From the NCBI RefSeq assembly GCF_963678635.1, contig NC_087065.1, positions 58,058,754 through 58,122,753 on the forward strand: a stretch of 64,000 bases of DNA, written 5' to 3'. Positions 13,201 through 24,558 of this stretch are shown piece by piece. Under the pieces are notes generated by a model, which was given only the letters and a program-made list of their open reading frames with translations, was not told the DNA's origin and did no database searches. The position numbers were made by a program, and so were the translations under genes. This stretch comes from Symsagittifera roscoffensis (lineage: Eukaryota; Xenacoelomorpha; Acoela; Convolutidae). Position 1 is the first letter of the stretch; every line of letters begins with the position of its first letter.

Positions 13201-14570
13201 AAAACATTTCGTTTCAAATTTTAAAATTTTCGACACCATGGCGGTTTGATGTGAAGTTACTCACAAAATTTGCAGATGTTGCCTCCAAATTTGACTGCTA
13301 AGATCCCTTCAGTGTTCTCGGATTCAATTAGTCATCTATAAATCCAACAAGCCGGCTCTCCAGTTAGCTTTCCTCCCGACTAGCAGTTCAACAATCAAGC
13401 TATAAACCCATCGATCAAGCGTTTATCATCAAAAAATCCATCGATTGAACGAGCCATTTATTATCCGGTCTTTTCCTATGACTATCCATTCATCAAGCCA
13501 TCCATTTAACAAATCATCCATCCAACCAGCCATTCATTCATCAAGCGATCTAGCCATCAACTTATACAAACAAGCATCTATCCATCCAACCAGCCATCGA
13601 TTCAATTGTTCCCTATTTGGCAAATTCATCTAAGCTTGCTTCCAGCAAGCCATATAGCCATCCATCGAGCTATTTTTTTATCAAGAGGTACAACCATCCA
13701 GCCATTCTTTCGTCATCTCATCCATCTATCCATCCGTCCATCCAGCTATCTATCCATTCATCTATTTGCCCTTCCAACCAATCAGCCGTCCCTCCAACCA
13801 GCCTTTCATCCACCGAAGCAGCCCTCCATAAATTGAACCAGGACTCCAAGCACTCCATCACTCCAACTATTCATCAATTCAGCCAGCCATCTAGCTATCC
13901 TTTCGATCATCTATCTATTCGCTCATCTTGTCTAGCTCCTCTCAATAATCGCTTGCATTCACTCAGCCAGCTATTTATTCATCCAGCAAGCCACCATACA
14001 TCTAGGCATTGATTGGTCAATCCAACCAGCCATCCATTCATCTTGCCTTCTATCCATCTAATCAGCAATCTATGCATCTAGATATCCATCCAACAAGGCA
14101 TTTAGGCACCTGGCCATTCATGCATTCAGTCATCCCAATCACTCCATCCATCTATACAGCCATCAATTCAGCTAGCCATCCATTTATCTAGCTATCAATT
14201 CATCCATCAATATATCTAGCTACCCAGCCAGTCTTATATCAAACTGTCAACCCATCTAGCTTTTCAACCAACCAGTCATCCATCTATCTTCTCACCAATT
14301 CGGCCATCCCTCCATCAAGCCATACACACATCCATTCAAAGAGTCTTCGATCCAGCCATGACTCAAACCATCCATCCCTCCAACTATCCATCCAACTAGT
14401 CGTCTAGCAATCCATCTAGATATCCATCCATGCGTCCATCTAGCTATACATCGTGCCGTCAATCCAGCCTTTCTATCATCTTGCCAGTGATTCAAACATC
14501 CATTGATCCATCCAGCCATCCTTACAACCAGCTAAACATCCATCAACCAATCTGTTTTTCTGTTATATAA
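10200..14570 (+). repeat. CATC-rich satellite in about 1.13-kb higher-order units
   Basis: Long tracts of CATC, CCAT and CCAGC words (reading SIHPS or QPAI in translation) alternate with the GCGTGATGTCAGGGTTTTCC monomer. That monomer recurs at about 9928, 10728, 10808, 11855 and 12989. The interval from 11855 to 12989 is 1,134 bp, and blocks at 11358-11687 and 12484-12813 are almost identical, so at least one duplication is recent. The last tract, from 13.4 to 14.57 kb, is longer and less regular. Open frames here are products of the repeat. Confidence 0.9.
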
Positions 14571-14847
14571 AAACGTTTTCACTTTTCAGGAACAGCTGTA
14601 GCTGCAGTGGGCTTGCTAGTACAGTTTAAGCCTTATTTAAAGCTTCACTTGATTGTTGCTCTTTTTAATCTAAATTAGACGCGTTTTGTTTTTTATACCA
14701 GTGAGCAGAATTTGTTCAATGGAATTGTTCATGGAACGCATTTTAGACGAATGGTATTTTTTGCAATATCTAGAAGCATTTCTTCAGAGTGTTCATTGAA
14801 AGTGTTCACACGGAAATTTCACTCTAGAATTAGAAATTGCTAAGCAT

Positions 14848-15090
14848 CTGTCCTGTGCTTTATTTGTGGCTAGTGTGTGGCCTTATTAAAAAACCGTGCT
14901 TGAGTAGTTAGTGCTTGAGAAGCATAATTTGTAGGTAGTAGGTTAAAATCCGAGATGTAGATGAAATTTTACTTATTCGAAGCTTAATTCTACTTTTTTT
15001 TATCGCAGTGTATAGAGCTGCTTTTCGCCTTGTTTTCGCTAGTGTTTGCGCAGCGAAGCTTCGCCTCTGTGTCAAAATTTGAAATTCAAG
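14848..15090 (+). repeat. SINE-like dispersed repeat, copy 2
   Basis: Same family as 5180-5400. In this copy a B-box-like GGTTAAAATCC is visible near 14941, after a region resembling a tRNA body. The tail shares GCTAGTGTTTGCGC and CGCCTCTGTGTCAAAA. No poly-A or target duplication could be defined. Confidence 0.6.
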
Positions 15091-15570
15091 TCATGTATCA
15101 TGAAAACACGCTTTCATCATTGATTAGTTTGATTTTCTAAAATGAAAAAGTATCCTGGTGCCTATAGCAGTTGGTTTTTTCTGTTTTCAGATTAATTTAG
15201 AGCAAGATTAGACTGTAACTCCTCGCGATGATTTTGCACGGCTCCCGGCAATTACACAGAAGTTTCTTTCGGCCTTATTTTGGCTTCTGATAATAAGCTA
15301 TCGGTGCTTTAATTAGCGACTTTCTCAATAGCTGAAAAAAATCGGAAAAAAAGTAAAAAAAATTATGTTTTTTTTTTCATTCAAGATGGAAAAACACAAA
15401 AAAAAGTTAATTCTAAAAAATTAATTCGAAAAAAGTGATTTTTATTTTTAGCACTTGTGTTTGAGATCATAGTTTTCTGTGCTAACAGTACAACATCTAG
15501 CGAAAATTTTCATTAATCGATTTGTAATATGATTCAACATAGGAACTGCGACGAGGTTATTTGGCAGTGT

Positions 15571-16380
15571 GTTAATAATTTCCCGGGTTGACCAAAACTT
15601 CTTATCATACAATTTCCATATATGAGAAACTTCTTGTCATACAACTTCATACAATTCCATACGTACAGAAAATTGTATGAAAACTCTATGACAAGCATTT
15701 TTCCATATATGAAAATTGTATGATAGGTGTCTTCCCATAAACCAAAAATATTTGATTTTTTCTTTCTAACTTTAGTTTCTGAAAAATTTTCGGTTGTAGT
15801 TGCTTTTTAATGATGATTATATTAAATTTTTGAATTTTCAAATTATGAGACATTGATCAAGGCGTACATTAACACCCCATACAAAAAAAAGAGGAATTTT
15901 CAGCGTTTTTGAAAAAAAAATTAGGTGAAAAGAAAATAAAAGCCAATTGTTTCGTATCCAGGACTACGTTATGCACACAAAATATTAAATTTTGCATGCA
16001 AAAATTTTTTTTCGAAAAATGTTTGTTTGCGTACGAAAATTGATTTGCGGTTGAAAAAAAAAACAAAAAAAATTTTGGGCTAAATTTTCAAAATTACTTG
16101 AAAAATTTTTTGTGTCGCCACCAAAAAAATGCCAGTCATACAATTTCCATATATGGGAATTGTATGATAAGCATTTTTTTCAAAAAAAGAAAACCTCAGT
16201 TTTTTTATCACCAGATTGTTTTATTAGAAACAAACAGCCACAGAAATGAATTTATACCAGTTTTCAACCATTTTTAGAAATTGTATGAAAATTGTATGAC
16301 AAGCATTTTTCCACACACTTGATATATGGAATTGTATGATAAGCATTTTCGGTGTATGGAGGTCAACCCGGGTTATTAAC
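15571..16380. mobile_element. MITE-like element with CCCGGGTTGACC inverted ends
   Basis: GTTAATAA..CCCGGGTTGACC at 15571-15593 is mirrored by GGTCAACCCGGGTTATTAAC at 16361-16380. Inside both ends, ATACAATT and TATGATAAGCATTTTT words repeat in both orientations (15.60-15.73, 16.13-16.17, 16.27-16.35 kb). It is about 810 bp with no coding capacity. Confidence 0.75.
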
Positions 16381-17223
16381 TGAATGGAGGGCAAATTGTG
16401 GTCTGAAATAGCCAAAGAAGACTGTTCGATATGCAGCTTTTTTTTCTTGTTTTAAAAACTAATTCAATTTTACAATCCCCAGAGACATAATGTACATGCC
16501 TAGTTGAATGCTGACAAAATCACATTAATTAGTATAAAGAATACTAAGGCTCCCAATTTTCATTTAATTATGGATGAGAACTTAATTCCCAGATCGTGCT
16601 TGAAATTAGGGAGGCACTGCGGTGTGGTTTCAAAAATGCAACTTTTTGTACCTATAGCGATAATGATAAGGTATTCTATTTCAAATGTTAAACCAATTAA
16701 TCAAAACGGATTGCTTGTGTATGGCTGCGCTAGTTTTTCAAATCCTTATGCTATTCTCCTGCCTCATAGAAAGCTTATAAGATGATATACTTCAAACAAA
16801 AGTTTGATAGCATCTCAAACGAATTGAATCAGATTAAATCCTTTCGGTACATCAAATTTTGTGAATGAACTTCTGTATTTTTGCAAATGCTCGGTTTTGC
16901 AAATACAAACCAGTTTTACCAAGAAATTTTTGTGGAATGAGTTCAAATCAAATCTGCTTTTACGTGGTGCATAAACTTCAAGATTTTTATAGTTTTAAAA
17001 AACTGGAAGTAACCTAATTTTTTTTTGCTAACATTCAAACCTATTGTTTCGGAAGATTTGGGATAAATGCTTTTAACAGCGCTTGGGATGAGTGCTTTTG
17101 CTGCTTGAAAAACCTTTTGATAGGATTTTTTGTCGCGTTTTTGGCGGTCTAAGTTTCAAAACATGGAATTTTTTCTGCCTTAAGCATCTTTTTCTGAAAA
17201 GAAGCCATTTGGTTCATTGCGGT
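16381..17223. other. intron sequence, nothing recognised
   Basis: AT-rich with one unsupported open frame at 16504-16785. Confidence 0.5.
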
Positions 17224-17566
17224 CAGGGTGACCAAAAACGCAGTATTTATCTACTGGTCGACGCTGGTCGATAATTGATTTCCAGGCGGATGAATTTGAT
17301 GTTTAGTTTTTTGAGTTTTGCGATGTAGCCGTTGATTTTTAGTTTCCTAGATTTTCTGTTGATAATTTTCTTAAAATTGGAAGAATGGCAGTAATTCGAG
17401 CTAAAAAAAATCGGAAGACCAAAAGATTGCCAGCTTTTCATTGAGCGACACAGTGTCAAACATTTTAATTTCTCTGAAGTTAGCAAATAAAGTTTTTACA
17501 CTTTAGCTCAGTATTTGCTTTTCGAGGTAGGTCGATTTGTAGTTGACACAAAATTTGGTCGCCCTG
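17224..17566. mobile_element. hAT-like MITE with near-perfect 8-bp target duplication
   Basis: The ends are CAGGGTGACCAAA (17224 onwards) and TTTGGTCGCCCTG (ending 17566), inverted with one mismatch. The 8 bases outside are ATTGCGGT on the left and ATTCAGGT on the right, a target duplication with two changes. CAGGG termini and 8-bp duplications fit the hAT superfamily. No transposase is present. Confidence 0.7.
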
Positions 17567-18364
17567 ATTCAGGTTATGACGCCAGTAATTGTGATCAAAA
17601 TACTTTTACTGAAGCTCTTCGATGAGGATTTTAGAGTTTCACTCATAGAAACTACCATTTTTTCCATTTGTTTATTTTTTGTATCAATTATCGAGGTGTG
17701 ATTTTTTTGTCTGTTTGCCCAATGTTCGATTCTTTTTTCACATGCGAGAGCAAGTTATGTTGTAATCGGGAACTAGACTTTTTTTGTAAGCAACTGTTCT
17801 CATAATTGTCCAGTTACTTTCAATGCTGCTTATTTTTAATTTCTGGTGCAGTTACTTTCAAATGACTGCAGTAGAAGAAAGTTGAAATAAAATACCTGTT
17901 AGTTTTAAGTAGTGAGTAAAAACTTTTTCAAATAATCTTTTTGAAGAAAAATGAAATCTTTTTGGGTTACTTAGACGTTTTTGTTTTTATTTATATCGGC
18001 TCATTCTCAGTTTTTTTTCCAATGCATTTTTCGGTTCATTTTTTACCAGCATAATTTCAAAAGCATTTTTTTTAAACTAAAATACTAAAAAAAACTTTCT
18101 CTTTTCTTCCTTTACTTTTTTTGCAGTTTTATATGGTTAAGTCATTTTAAGTTGCGCTGCCATGAGGTGGGATGGGGCGTAAAACTTCAAAACCTTGAAG
18201 ATGAAAGAATTTTTGGTCGACCGTTTTGTTATCGGCTTAACTGGGTTCGATAGCTTAACTGTCGCTCAGTCACAAATCTTATATTTAATTGTCAGTCAGC
18301 TGTGGGCGCCATAATCAACAGCTCGTAACGTTTACAAAATCGACTTGAGTTAACACCTCAAACT

Positions 18365-19410
18365 TTGAAGCTAAAGCAGGCTTGGAAAGGTCCAGGTCAA
18401 ATGTCTAGACAGATTGTTACAACGATTCGAGAGCATGTCAGGGCAGAGCTGAGCTCAATGGAGCAGGGCAGCGTAAGGCAGGGCATGGCAGAGCAACGAG
18501 GGGTATGCAAAGAGGGCAGCGTAGGGCTAGGCGGCAAGGAGGGACACGGCATCGCAAGGCAAGGAAGGTCGGGGCAGCGCAAAGTAAGGATGAGCTGGCC
18601 AGCGCAAGGAAAGGAGAGACATGTCATGTCTGCGCAAAGCAAGGCTGGGTAGCGCAAGGCAAGGAAAGGCAGAACGACGCAATACAGGGCAAGGCAGCGA
18701 AGGGCAGCGGAATGAGGGGCACGGCAGAGCGAGGAAAGGACGAGTATGGCAGCGCAAAGCATAGCAGCGCAAAGCAAGGGCAGTGTAAGGTAGGGCAGTG
18801 TAAGGTAGGGCAGTGTAAGGTCAGTGTAAGGTAGGGCAGGGCAGCGCACGTCATGGCAGGGCAAGGCAGAGAATCGTAAGGTAGGGCAGTGTAAGGTAGG
18901 GCAGGGCAGCGTACGTCATGGCAGGGCAAGACAGAGAAGCGTAAGGCAGGATATAGCAAATCAGCTCAAGGAGGCTGAGGTAGTGCAGGGCAGGTTGATG
19001 AGGAGCAGGGCAGCCCAAAGCTAGGCAGGGCAGAGCAGCGCAGTGCATGTTAGCGCAAGGCAAGGAAAGGCAGTGCAGCGCAACACAGGGCAAGGCAGTG
19101 AAGAGCAGCGGAAGTAGGGGTCATTTAAGGCAGCGCAAAGCAAGGCAGAGCAGGTCAAGGAGGAGCAGAGCATCGCAGAGCCGGTAAGCTGATGGAGGTT
19201 TATGCCAGGGCAGCGCAAAGCAAAGAAGAGAATCGTAAAACAAAGCAGGACGGCGCAATGCAGTGCAGCGCAGGTAAAGGCAGGTCGGGATGGCTGGAAA
19301 AAGCTGAGGCAGGGCAGGACAGGACAAAAAGCGTAGCAGGGCAGCGCAGCGCAAAACCAGGCACGGCAGAACCAGGGAGGTCAATTTAAGGCAAAGCAGG
19401 ATAAGTTTCA
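18365..19410 (+). repeat. 5-bp-period GCAAG/GGCAG/GCGCA array
   Basis: About 1 kb of purine-rich words AAGGC, AGGGC, AGCGC and AAAGC keeps a 5-base rhythm (GGCAG, CGCAA, GGCAA). Within it, 12-bp GGCAGTGTAAGGTA subrepeats are tandem at 18778-18840. GC content is far above the neighbourhood. Long frames on the minus strand (LPCLALPC-type) are products of the repeat. Confidence 0.88.
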
Positions 19411-19520
19411 AATTAAGATCTACATTATGGCTGGTTTTTTTTATTACAACGCCCAGTTAATCATAACCCCCTGATGTTTTAATACGCGTCTCGAGATCAG
19501 CTTCTTATGTTGCAAATCGC

Positions 19521-19536
19521 GGGGGGGGGGGGGGGG
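19521..19536 (+). repeat. G16 homopolymer
   Basis: Sixteen consecutive G, shortly followed by further G-rich words (GAGGGGTCCC, CGGGGGTC, GAGGGTC). It could be a G-quadruplex former or an assembly weak point. Confidence 0.8.
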
Positions 19537-19539
19537 AAC

Positions 19540-20970
19540 ATGCACTAGAGGGGTCCCGATAAATAAGCAGTGTCTATCGGGGGTCTATAGAGGGTCTCGC
19601 AGTTCTGAAAATGTCGCAGAGTCAATCAGTTTTTTTGGCCTCGATGATATCAATTGAGCTATCAAGCAATTCAGTGCAAAAATGTTGAAATTGAACGAGC
19701 GTTATCTACTGAAATACTGAAAGATACTTAAACGCTCCTTATTGATGATGCGAAGAAATCTTTTCGCATACTTTCCTAAAAGAGCTCCACTCCATGACAT
19801 TTCAAGGAATGGAAGGGAACTCTAATGGAAAAGAACCCTCTCCTAGTGGATTAGGAGAAGTTATCGAAGAAATTTTCAACTTTTTTTTGGTTAAAATCTT
19901 GCTAGCAGCTATTAAAATAACCTGAAATGGTTCAAAGTTCAATCTCTTGATAACTTGTGTCAGAATAGTTTTCACTTTTGGGACCCAACAAGCCACTCAA
20001 GCAAATTGAATTGCAGAAAGACAGGTCATAAAAGTGAACAAATTGATATCTTCAAAAGTTCTTCAAAAACACATTGCATTGTTTTGAAGCTACCTTGAAC
20101 CTACTCCTTCTCCGTTAAGCTCGCTTCTGATACATGAAAATTTAATACGACCGGATTGATTTTGCTTAAATTGTTTAGTGATAAGCATAATTTGAAGATA
20201 GTTTCAACTTAGCGGTTTCGGCGTTTGCTTGAACATTTGAAAATATTACGGCGAAGAAGCTCGAACATGGCGAGATATGAGTCATATGCATTTAAGTAGT
20301 TCAATTTCAATTAATCAATTTATCAAAATAAATTGAGTTTTTTCTGTTTTAATCTCTTAAATAGCTTACAACAAGCCAATATTTGCACATCAAATCAGGC
20401 CATCATCAAAAACTATGTGTCAAATTTCTTTTACCAAAAAAATTGAATATATGGCTAATCGTTTCAAGCTATCAATTTAAATTTAAAATTTCAAAAATTC
20501 CTATACCTGAGTCTTCACTATTTTAATCCATTGAAACAAAATGCTTGTATCATTTCTTGCAATTTTTTGTCTACCTATGTGATGTCAATTTAATTGCTTT
20601 ATAAATACTTTAAACTCATTCAACGCGAAAGTCATTTTTCTGAACAAACCTTTAAAAAAACTAAACCACACAAAAATAAATCAGTTTTTAATGCTCTTTG
20701 TGAACAGTTTTTTTTTGTTGCTTTTTTACAGAAAAAAGCGCGCATCATTGGCTGGGAAAGACCGTGTTGTTAAAACAGCTTCTAGTGATACTTGTTTCAG
20801 TCTGTGCCTGGGCCTGTCTTTTTGTTTGCTTTTAAATATTCTCATTAAAGGATTGAGTGCAGTAAATCTATAAAGCATAGTGTACTGACACTTGGAAAGG
20901 AGTAATAAACGAAAGGAAACAGAAAACAGACTGACTTGTTTTTTGAAAAAAAGTTGTAGTTTCAAATTTT
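19540..20970. other. intron sequence, nothing recognised
   Basis: No gene or element signature was seen between the G run and the family R repeat copies. Confidence 0.5.
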
Positions 20971-20974
20971 AAAG

Positions 20975-21350
20975 AAAAAATATAAGCCCTTAAAACTCTT
21001 TGAATTTCAGTAACAATATTTGATTGGTGCTTCTTTTGATAAAAACTAACCCAAATTGAGAAAATTGGATCAATGAATGAATAAAATTTTTATTTCACTA
21101 GGAAATCTAATAATTAAATTCCATTTTCGAAACCAGAAGACTTTCAATTTTTTGTGACCTTCACAATTTTGCTGTTCGATAGTCAAATTTCCCTTTTTTT
21201 AATCAGAAGAAATGAAGTAGAATTCATAAGAAATCAAAAGTTAAACCGCGAAAAATCAAAATTGAGCGTGAACAAATTCAAAACTTTTTCTTGAAAAAAA
21301 AAACAAAAAGATCAACAACTTACATAAGAGTACTCACTACGTTCATCACC
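20975..21350 (+). repeat. dispersed repeat family R, copy 2
   Basis: The longest intact-looking copy. It runs from CTTTGAATTTCAGTAACAA through GATTGGTGCTTCTTTTGAT and TTTCGAAACCAGAAG to the end TAAGAGTACTCACTACGTTC. The other end word is shared with copy 1 at 190-225 in inverted orientation. Confidence 0.72.
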
Positions 21351-21639
21351 TATAAAAGTTAACGGGTCCTAAAGGTTCTTTAAACGGTCATCAATGGTCT
21401 TCCCATCTATGCGATATATTAATATGATAATAAAAAGTTGGTTGTAACATACTAGACTTTAGGCGAATGAGTGATTGCTTCTGCCGCAAACTTGAAGCTC
21501 TGAAACAGGTTAATTTTTCTTGAAACGGAACAATTGTTCATTTGGATACTGAAGAGAAAAGCACTAACTGGTTGTCACTGTTTTCCAGTCCATAATCTAA
21601 AACATAGCCAACAGGTTGTAAAAGAACAAGGAAACCGAA

Positions 21640-21900
21640 AAAAATGATCGAGTTCAAACTCTCTGAACTTCAAGAGCAATTTATGATTGACACTTTTTTC
21701 ATAAAAATACCCCAATTTAGGAAAACTTGATTATCGGGTAAATTTTTTATTCCGCTGGAAGACCTAAAAATTTCAATTCACTTTCGAAGCTAGGGTTCAT
21801 TCACATTTTTAGCGTTATTTCCGCTTTCGTAATGGGAGAGCGCAATTTACCTATTTTTTTGCAGAAGAAATTGAATTGAATTCAAATAACTCATAAGTGC
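21640..21900 (+). repeat. dispersed repeat family R, copy 3
   Basis: Same order of landmarks as copy 2 but diverged: TCTGAACTTCAAGAGCAA, GATTGACACTTTTTTCAT, CACTTTCGAAGCTAGG and CAGAAGAAATTGAA. It is about 665 bp from copy 2. Confidence 0.65.
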
Positions 21901-21944
21901 TTTCATAATTGCATTAATACAAGGCTGATATAAATTAGTCGCAC

Positions 21945-22390
21945 AAAAAAAAATAAATTTCAAATGCGTTTTTCACCAGAAATAATACGCTGCAATTTTT
22001 TCTCTGAAACTCTCAACCAAAATTTTACCCCAAAAATTTTACTATATAAAAACCAAGTTTTTGCTTAAAAACTAATTTTAAACAATTTGCGCAAAATTTT
22101 GATTTAACCTTTCTAGAACTTTGTTGTGATATGTAAAAGGCTTCTTGTGATTTAGTTTTCTCCTCTATTAACAAAGTAGTTTCAGCGTAATTCTTGATTA
22201 ATTCAAAAAAAGCCAAAATGACCCATTTTTAGGGTAAAATTTTGGTTGAGAATTTCGGAGAAAAATTGCAGCATATTAATTTTGGTAAAATTCTTAGCAA
22301 ATTTTGTTATCTTCACTTTTTGTCTAATTTTTACCCTAATTGAGAAAACGCGTTCGAAAATTCAAGTTTTGTTCGTTTTGTCCGGATAAT
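21945..22390. mobile_element. fold-back element 1 (near-palindrome)
   Basis: The left arm around 21980-22045 contains GCTGCAATTTTTTCTCTGAAA and CTCAACCAAAATTTTACCC. The right arm around 22215-22275 is its reverse complement with few changes. Weaker outer pairing extends to AAATGCGTTTTTC and GAAAACGCGTTCG. No coding capacity; MITE or fold-back type. Confidence 0.72.
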
Positions 22391-22463
22391 TTAAATCAGC
22401 ACTGGTATGTATGAATGTTTTTCGGTAGGTATTGTTATTTAATCCTCAAAATAATCACGACTT

Positions 22464-22980
22464 AAATAAGTCAAGATCATTTCTTGCTTTTACACTTAAC
22501 AATAAAAAGTACTTAAATGTGTTTTCTGAAACCAAGCAAAGTCTTATTCTGCGAGACACTCTTCCCAGTTTAAAGACACGAATTCACATAAAATGGCAAC
22601 AGCCTTTTTAAAAGATTTTAGATATATCGCTGCATACAGTAGCTATCGTGGCGGGCCTGTGATTTTGCATCATGGAATAAAATGATTTGATTGAACTTTT
22701 AAGAAATTTTTTTGTTAATTATCAAGAAGTTAATTTCATGAAAAAAATATTTAGTTGATAATTATTAACAAAGTGATTTAACATTTCAATCGAATCGTTT
22801 TATTCGATTTATCTATAATCTTTTTGAAGGCTGTTGTTGTTTTAGGTGAATCCGTGTCTTTAAACTGGGAAGTTTTATGCCACTGTCTCTCAGAATTTGA
22901 CTTCGATTGGTTTCAGAAAATACGTTCAAATGTCTTTTCTTGTTAAGTGTAAAAGCAAGAAATGATAAGTTACAACTTAA
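22464..22980. mobile_element. fold-back element 2 (near-palindrome)
   Basis: The left arm TTTCTTGCTTTTACACTTAA, then CCAGTTTAAAGACACG and ACAGCCTTTTT, is mirrored on the right by AAGGCTGT, CGTGTCTTTAAACTGG and TTAAGTGTAAAAGCAAG. The arms are about 180 bp each, and even the centre pairs loosely. ACTTAA occurs just outside both ends and may be a target duplication. Confidence 0.8.
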
Positions 22981-23138
22981 TCAAATCGTCTTTATTCCAT
23001 TGATTCAGTTATCGGAAGTGCTTAATCATTGGAGCATTCCTTCTTGGGGAGCGAGATTAGTGACTCAAGATTACTTATAAGATATAAGTGTGTTGAGATA
23101 TAGATTCGGAAATGCTTTGCTATCCAATGTGAGTTTAC

Positions 23139-23370
23139 ATTCGGATTCGTCGTGGACGACAGTCTGCCAAGTTTCATCGTCTGACTCATTCTCCAGCAAG
23201 TCCATCCTGTATTTGACTTCGTTCTGCTCACTCTGCAGCAGTGACATAATTCGATTCCGCATCTGGCGCCACTTCTCATCCAGCACGCCCAGATCCACCC
23301 GGAATCCACGCCCGCCTCCCGCTAAGCTTTCATCGTTATTGCCCTCGTCTCGAAGCAGTTGCTGTCTCGC
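23139..23370 (-). CDS. polycystin-1-like exon P, helical tail segment
   Basis: The exon codes residues 739-815: ARQQLLRDEGNNDESLAGGG, then RGFRVDLGVLDEKWRQMRNR, IMSLLQSEQNEV, and an acidic stretch ENESDDETWQTVVHDESE. The middle part is amphipathic (L, I and M at heptad-like spacing) and could form a short coiled coil, which polycystin tails use for assembly; that role is inferred. Acceptor GTTGCAG, donor GAAT|GTAAAC, phase 1. Confidence 0.85.
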
Positions 23371-23559
23371 CTGCAACTTATTGCTCTATTTTAGATTGAA
23401 AAAGTATTCTGATTGAAGCTTAAAATAAATGTAGGAAACTTAATTTAATTGATAAGTGCAACTTTAAGAGTGCAATCATGAAGACGTGTCTTTCTGTTTC
23501 TATGAATGATCAACAAAGAGTTGCTATTTCATATACGATAGCTGATACAATACCGGTAC

Positions 23560-24345
23560 AAGTGTGATAGAGGGGTTCCGCGAAACTAACAGGGTCCCTA
23601 ATGTAAACACAATCATTGAACATTGTTGTAGCTAATTCTAAATTAAAATTATTAAAAAGAATAAGGAATTAAGATGAATTAGTCGGTAAGTTAAAACATT
23701 AAAAACAATGAGAGATCATTCTCTCCGCCGGAGAGAATGGCCAATGAAGGTCATATCAGAGTGACCAGTTAAATAAACTAATATGTTTTGCAGTAATTGC
23801 AAAACATGATGTAAATCACAACAGAAGCACTTAGCATAGTTGTAAAGGCGTTCACTTGGTGAACGTGAGATCGGGTAATCGATCCCGTGCCATGACAATT
23901 ATAGTGTGCGAGGACGAGCTCTCACTTGACCTCTAGCTTCAGGTCTACCACTGGTAGACCGATTCCGGCTGCAATGGTGGTACCATTTGAAACTTGTATA
24001 CGTAAAAAAACTAGCTGAGTCGCAAGTAAGCATAGCTCAACAAAATAACTCAGCGTAAAGTGTGTGGAAAAAAGAGAAACGCTATGCTTAGACAGGCTGG
24101 ATACCCTTTCATAGATCCTCTGCAAATCGCAGAAACCACAATTAATTGTAATTTCCACTTTTATTGCTTCGGTGATGTCATTTATATCATCGAGTGAGTT
24201 GGTGCAAAAGAGGCAGGTTAACTACCTTTGATAAAAGCTTTGAAAAAGACCAAGTGGTATCTATTGTTTTTGATAATTGCTTAAAATTATGTATTTGCTT
24301 AAAATTAGTGTGACGTTGGACCCCTCTATCTATTACACTTAGTTG
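23560..24345. mobile_element. possible element with AGTGT(A/G)ATAG..AGGGG ends
   Basis: AGTGTGATAGAGGGG at 23561 is mirrored by CCCCTCTATCTATTACACT near 24321-24339, with a 4-base insertion. The interior has short hairpins (TCTCCGCCGGAGA at 23.72 kb) but no coding. The ends are short, so this is weak. Confidence 0.35.
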
Positions 24346-24462
24346 TTTACTAAACATTCTGATGTCTACTTGTACCAAAATTACGGTCATCCTTAAGTGG
24401 ATGCAGGGCTATAGATCACATTTTGTTGGTCATTTGGATGAAAAAGAAATGAAGATTCTCAC

Positions 24463-24558
24463 CTCATCTTCGTCCGAGTTGCGTAAGCGTGAAAACTTCT
24501 TCAGAACGAAGTCGACAATTTCGAACTCATTGCTTCGTTTCGCTGCGTCAGCGCGCAC
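24463..24558 (-). CDS. polycystin-1-like exon O, cytoplasmic tail after S6
   Basis: The exon codes 32 residues, VRADAAKRSNEFEIVDFVLK then KFSRLRNSDEDE. Polycystins have an E(V/I)(K/R) helix directly after S6 and a (D/E)F.L...(L/F) helix downstream, both matched here. Acceptor TTTCAG, donor GAG|GTGAGA, phase 0 at both ends. It is 9.5 kb from exon N. Confidence 0.9.

Noticed and set aside
14292-14519. Trp/Gly-rich 75-codon frame on the minus strand
   Set aside because: It is the reverse translation of the CATC satellite.
18397-18959. Cys/Leu/Pro-rich open frames on the minus strand
   Set aside because: They are products of the pentamer GCAAG array, with several overlapping frames open at once.
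23090-23416. 108-codon open frame on the plus strand
   Set aside because: It is the antisense shadow of exon P.
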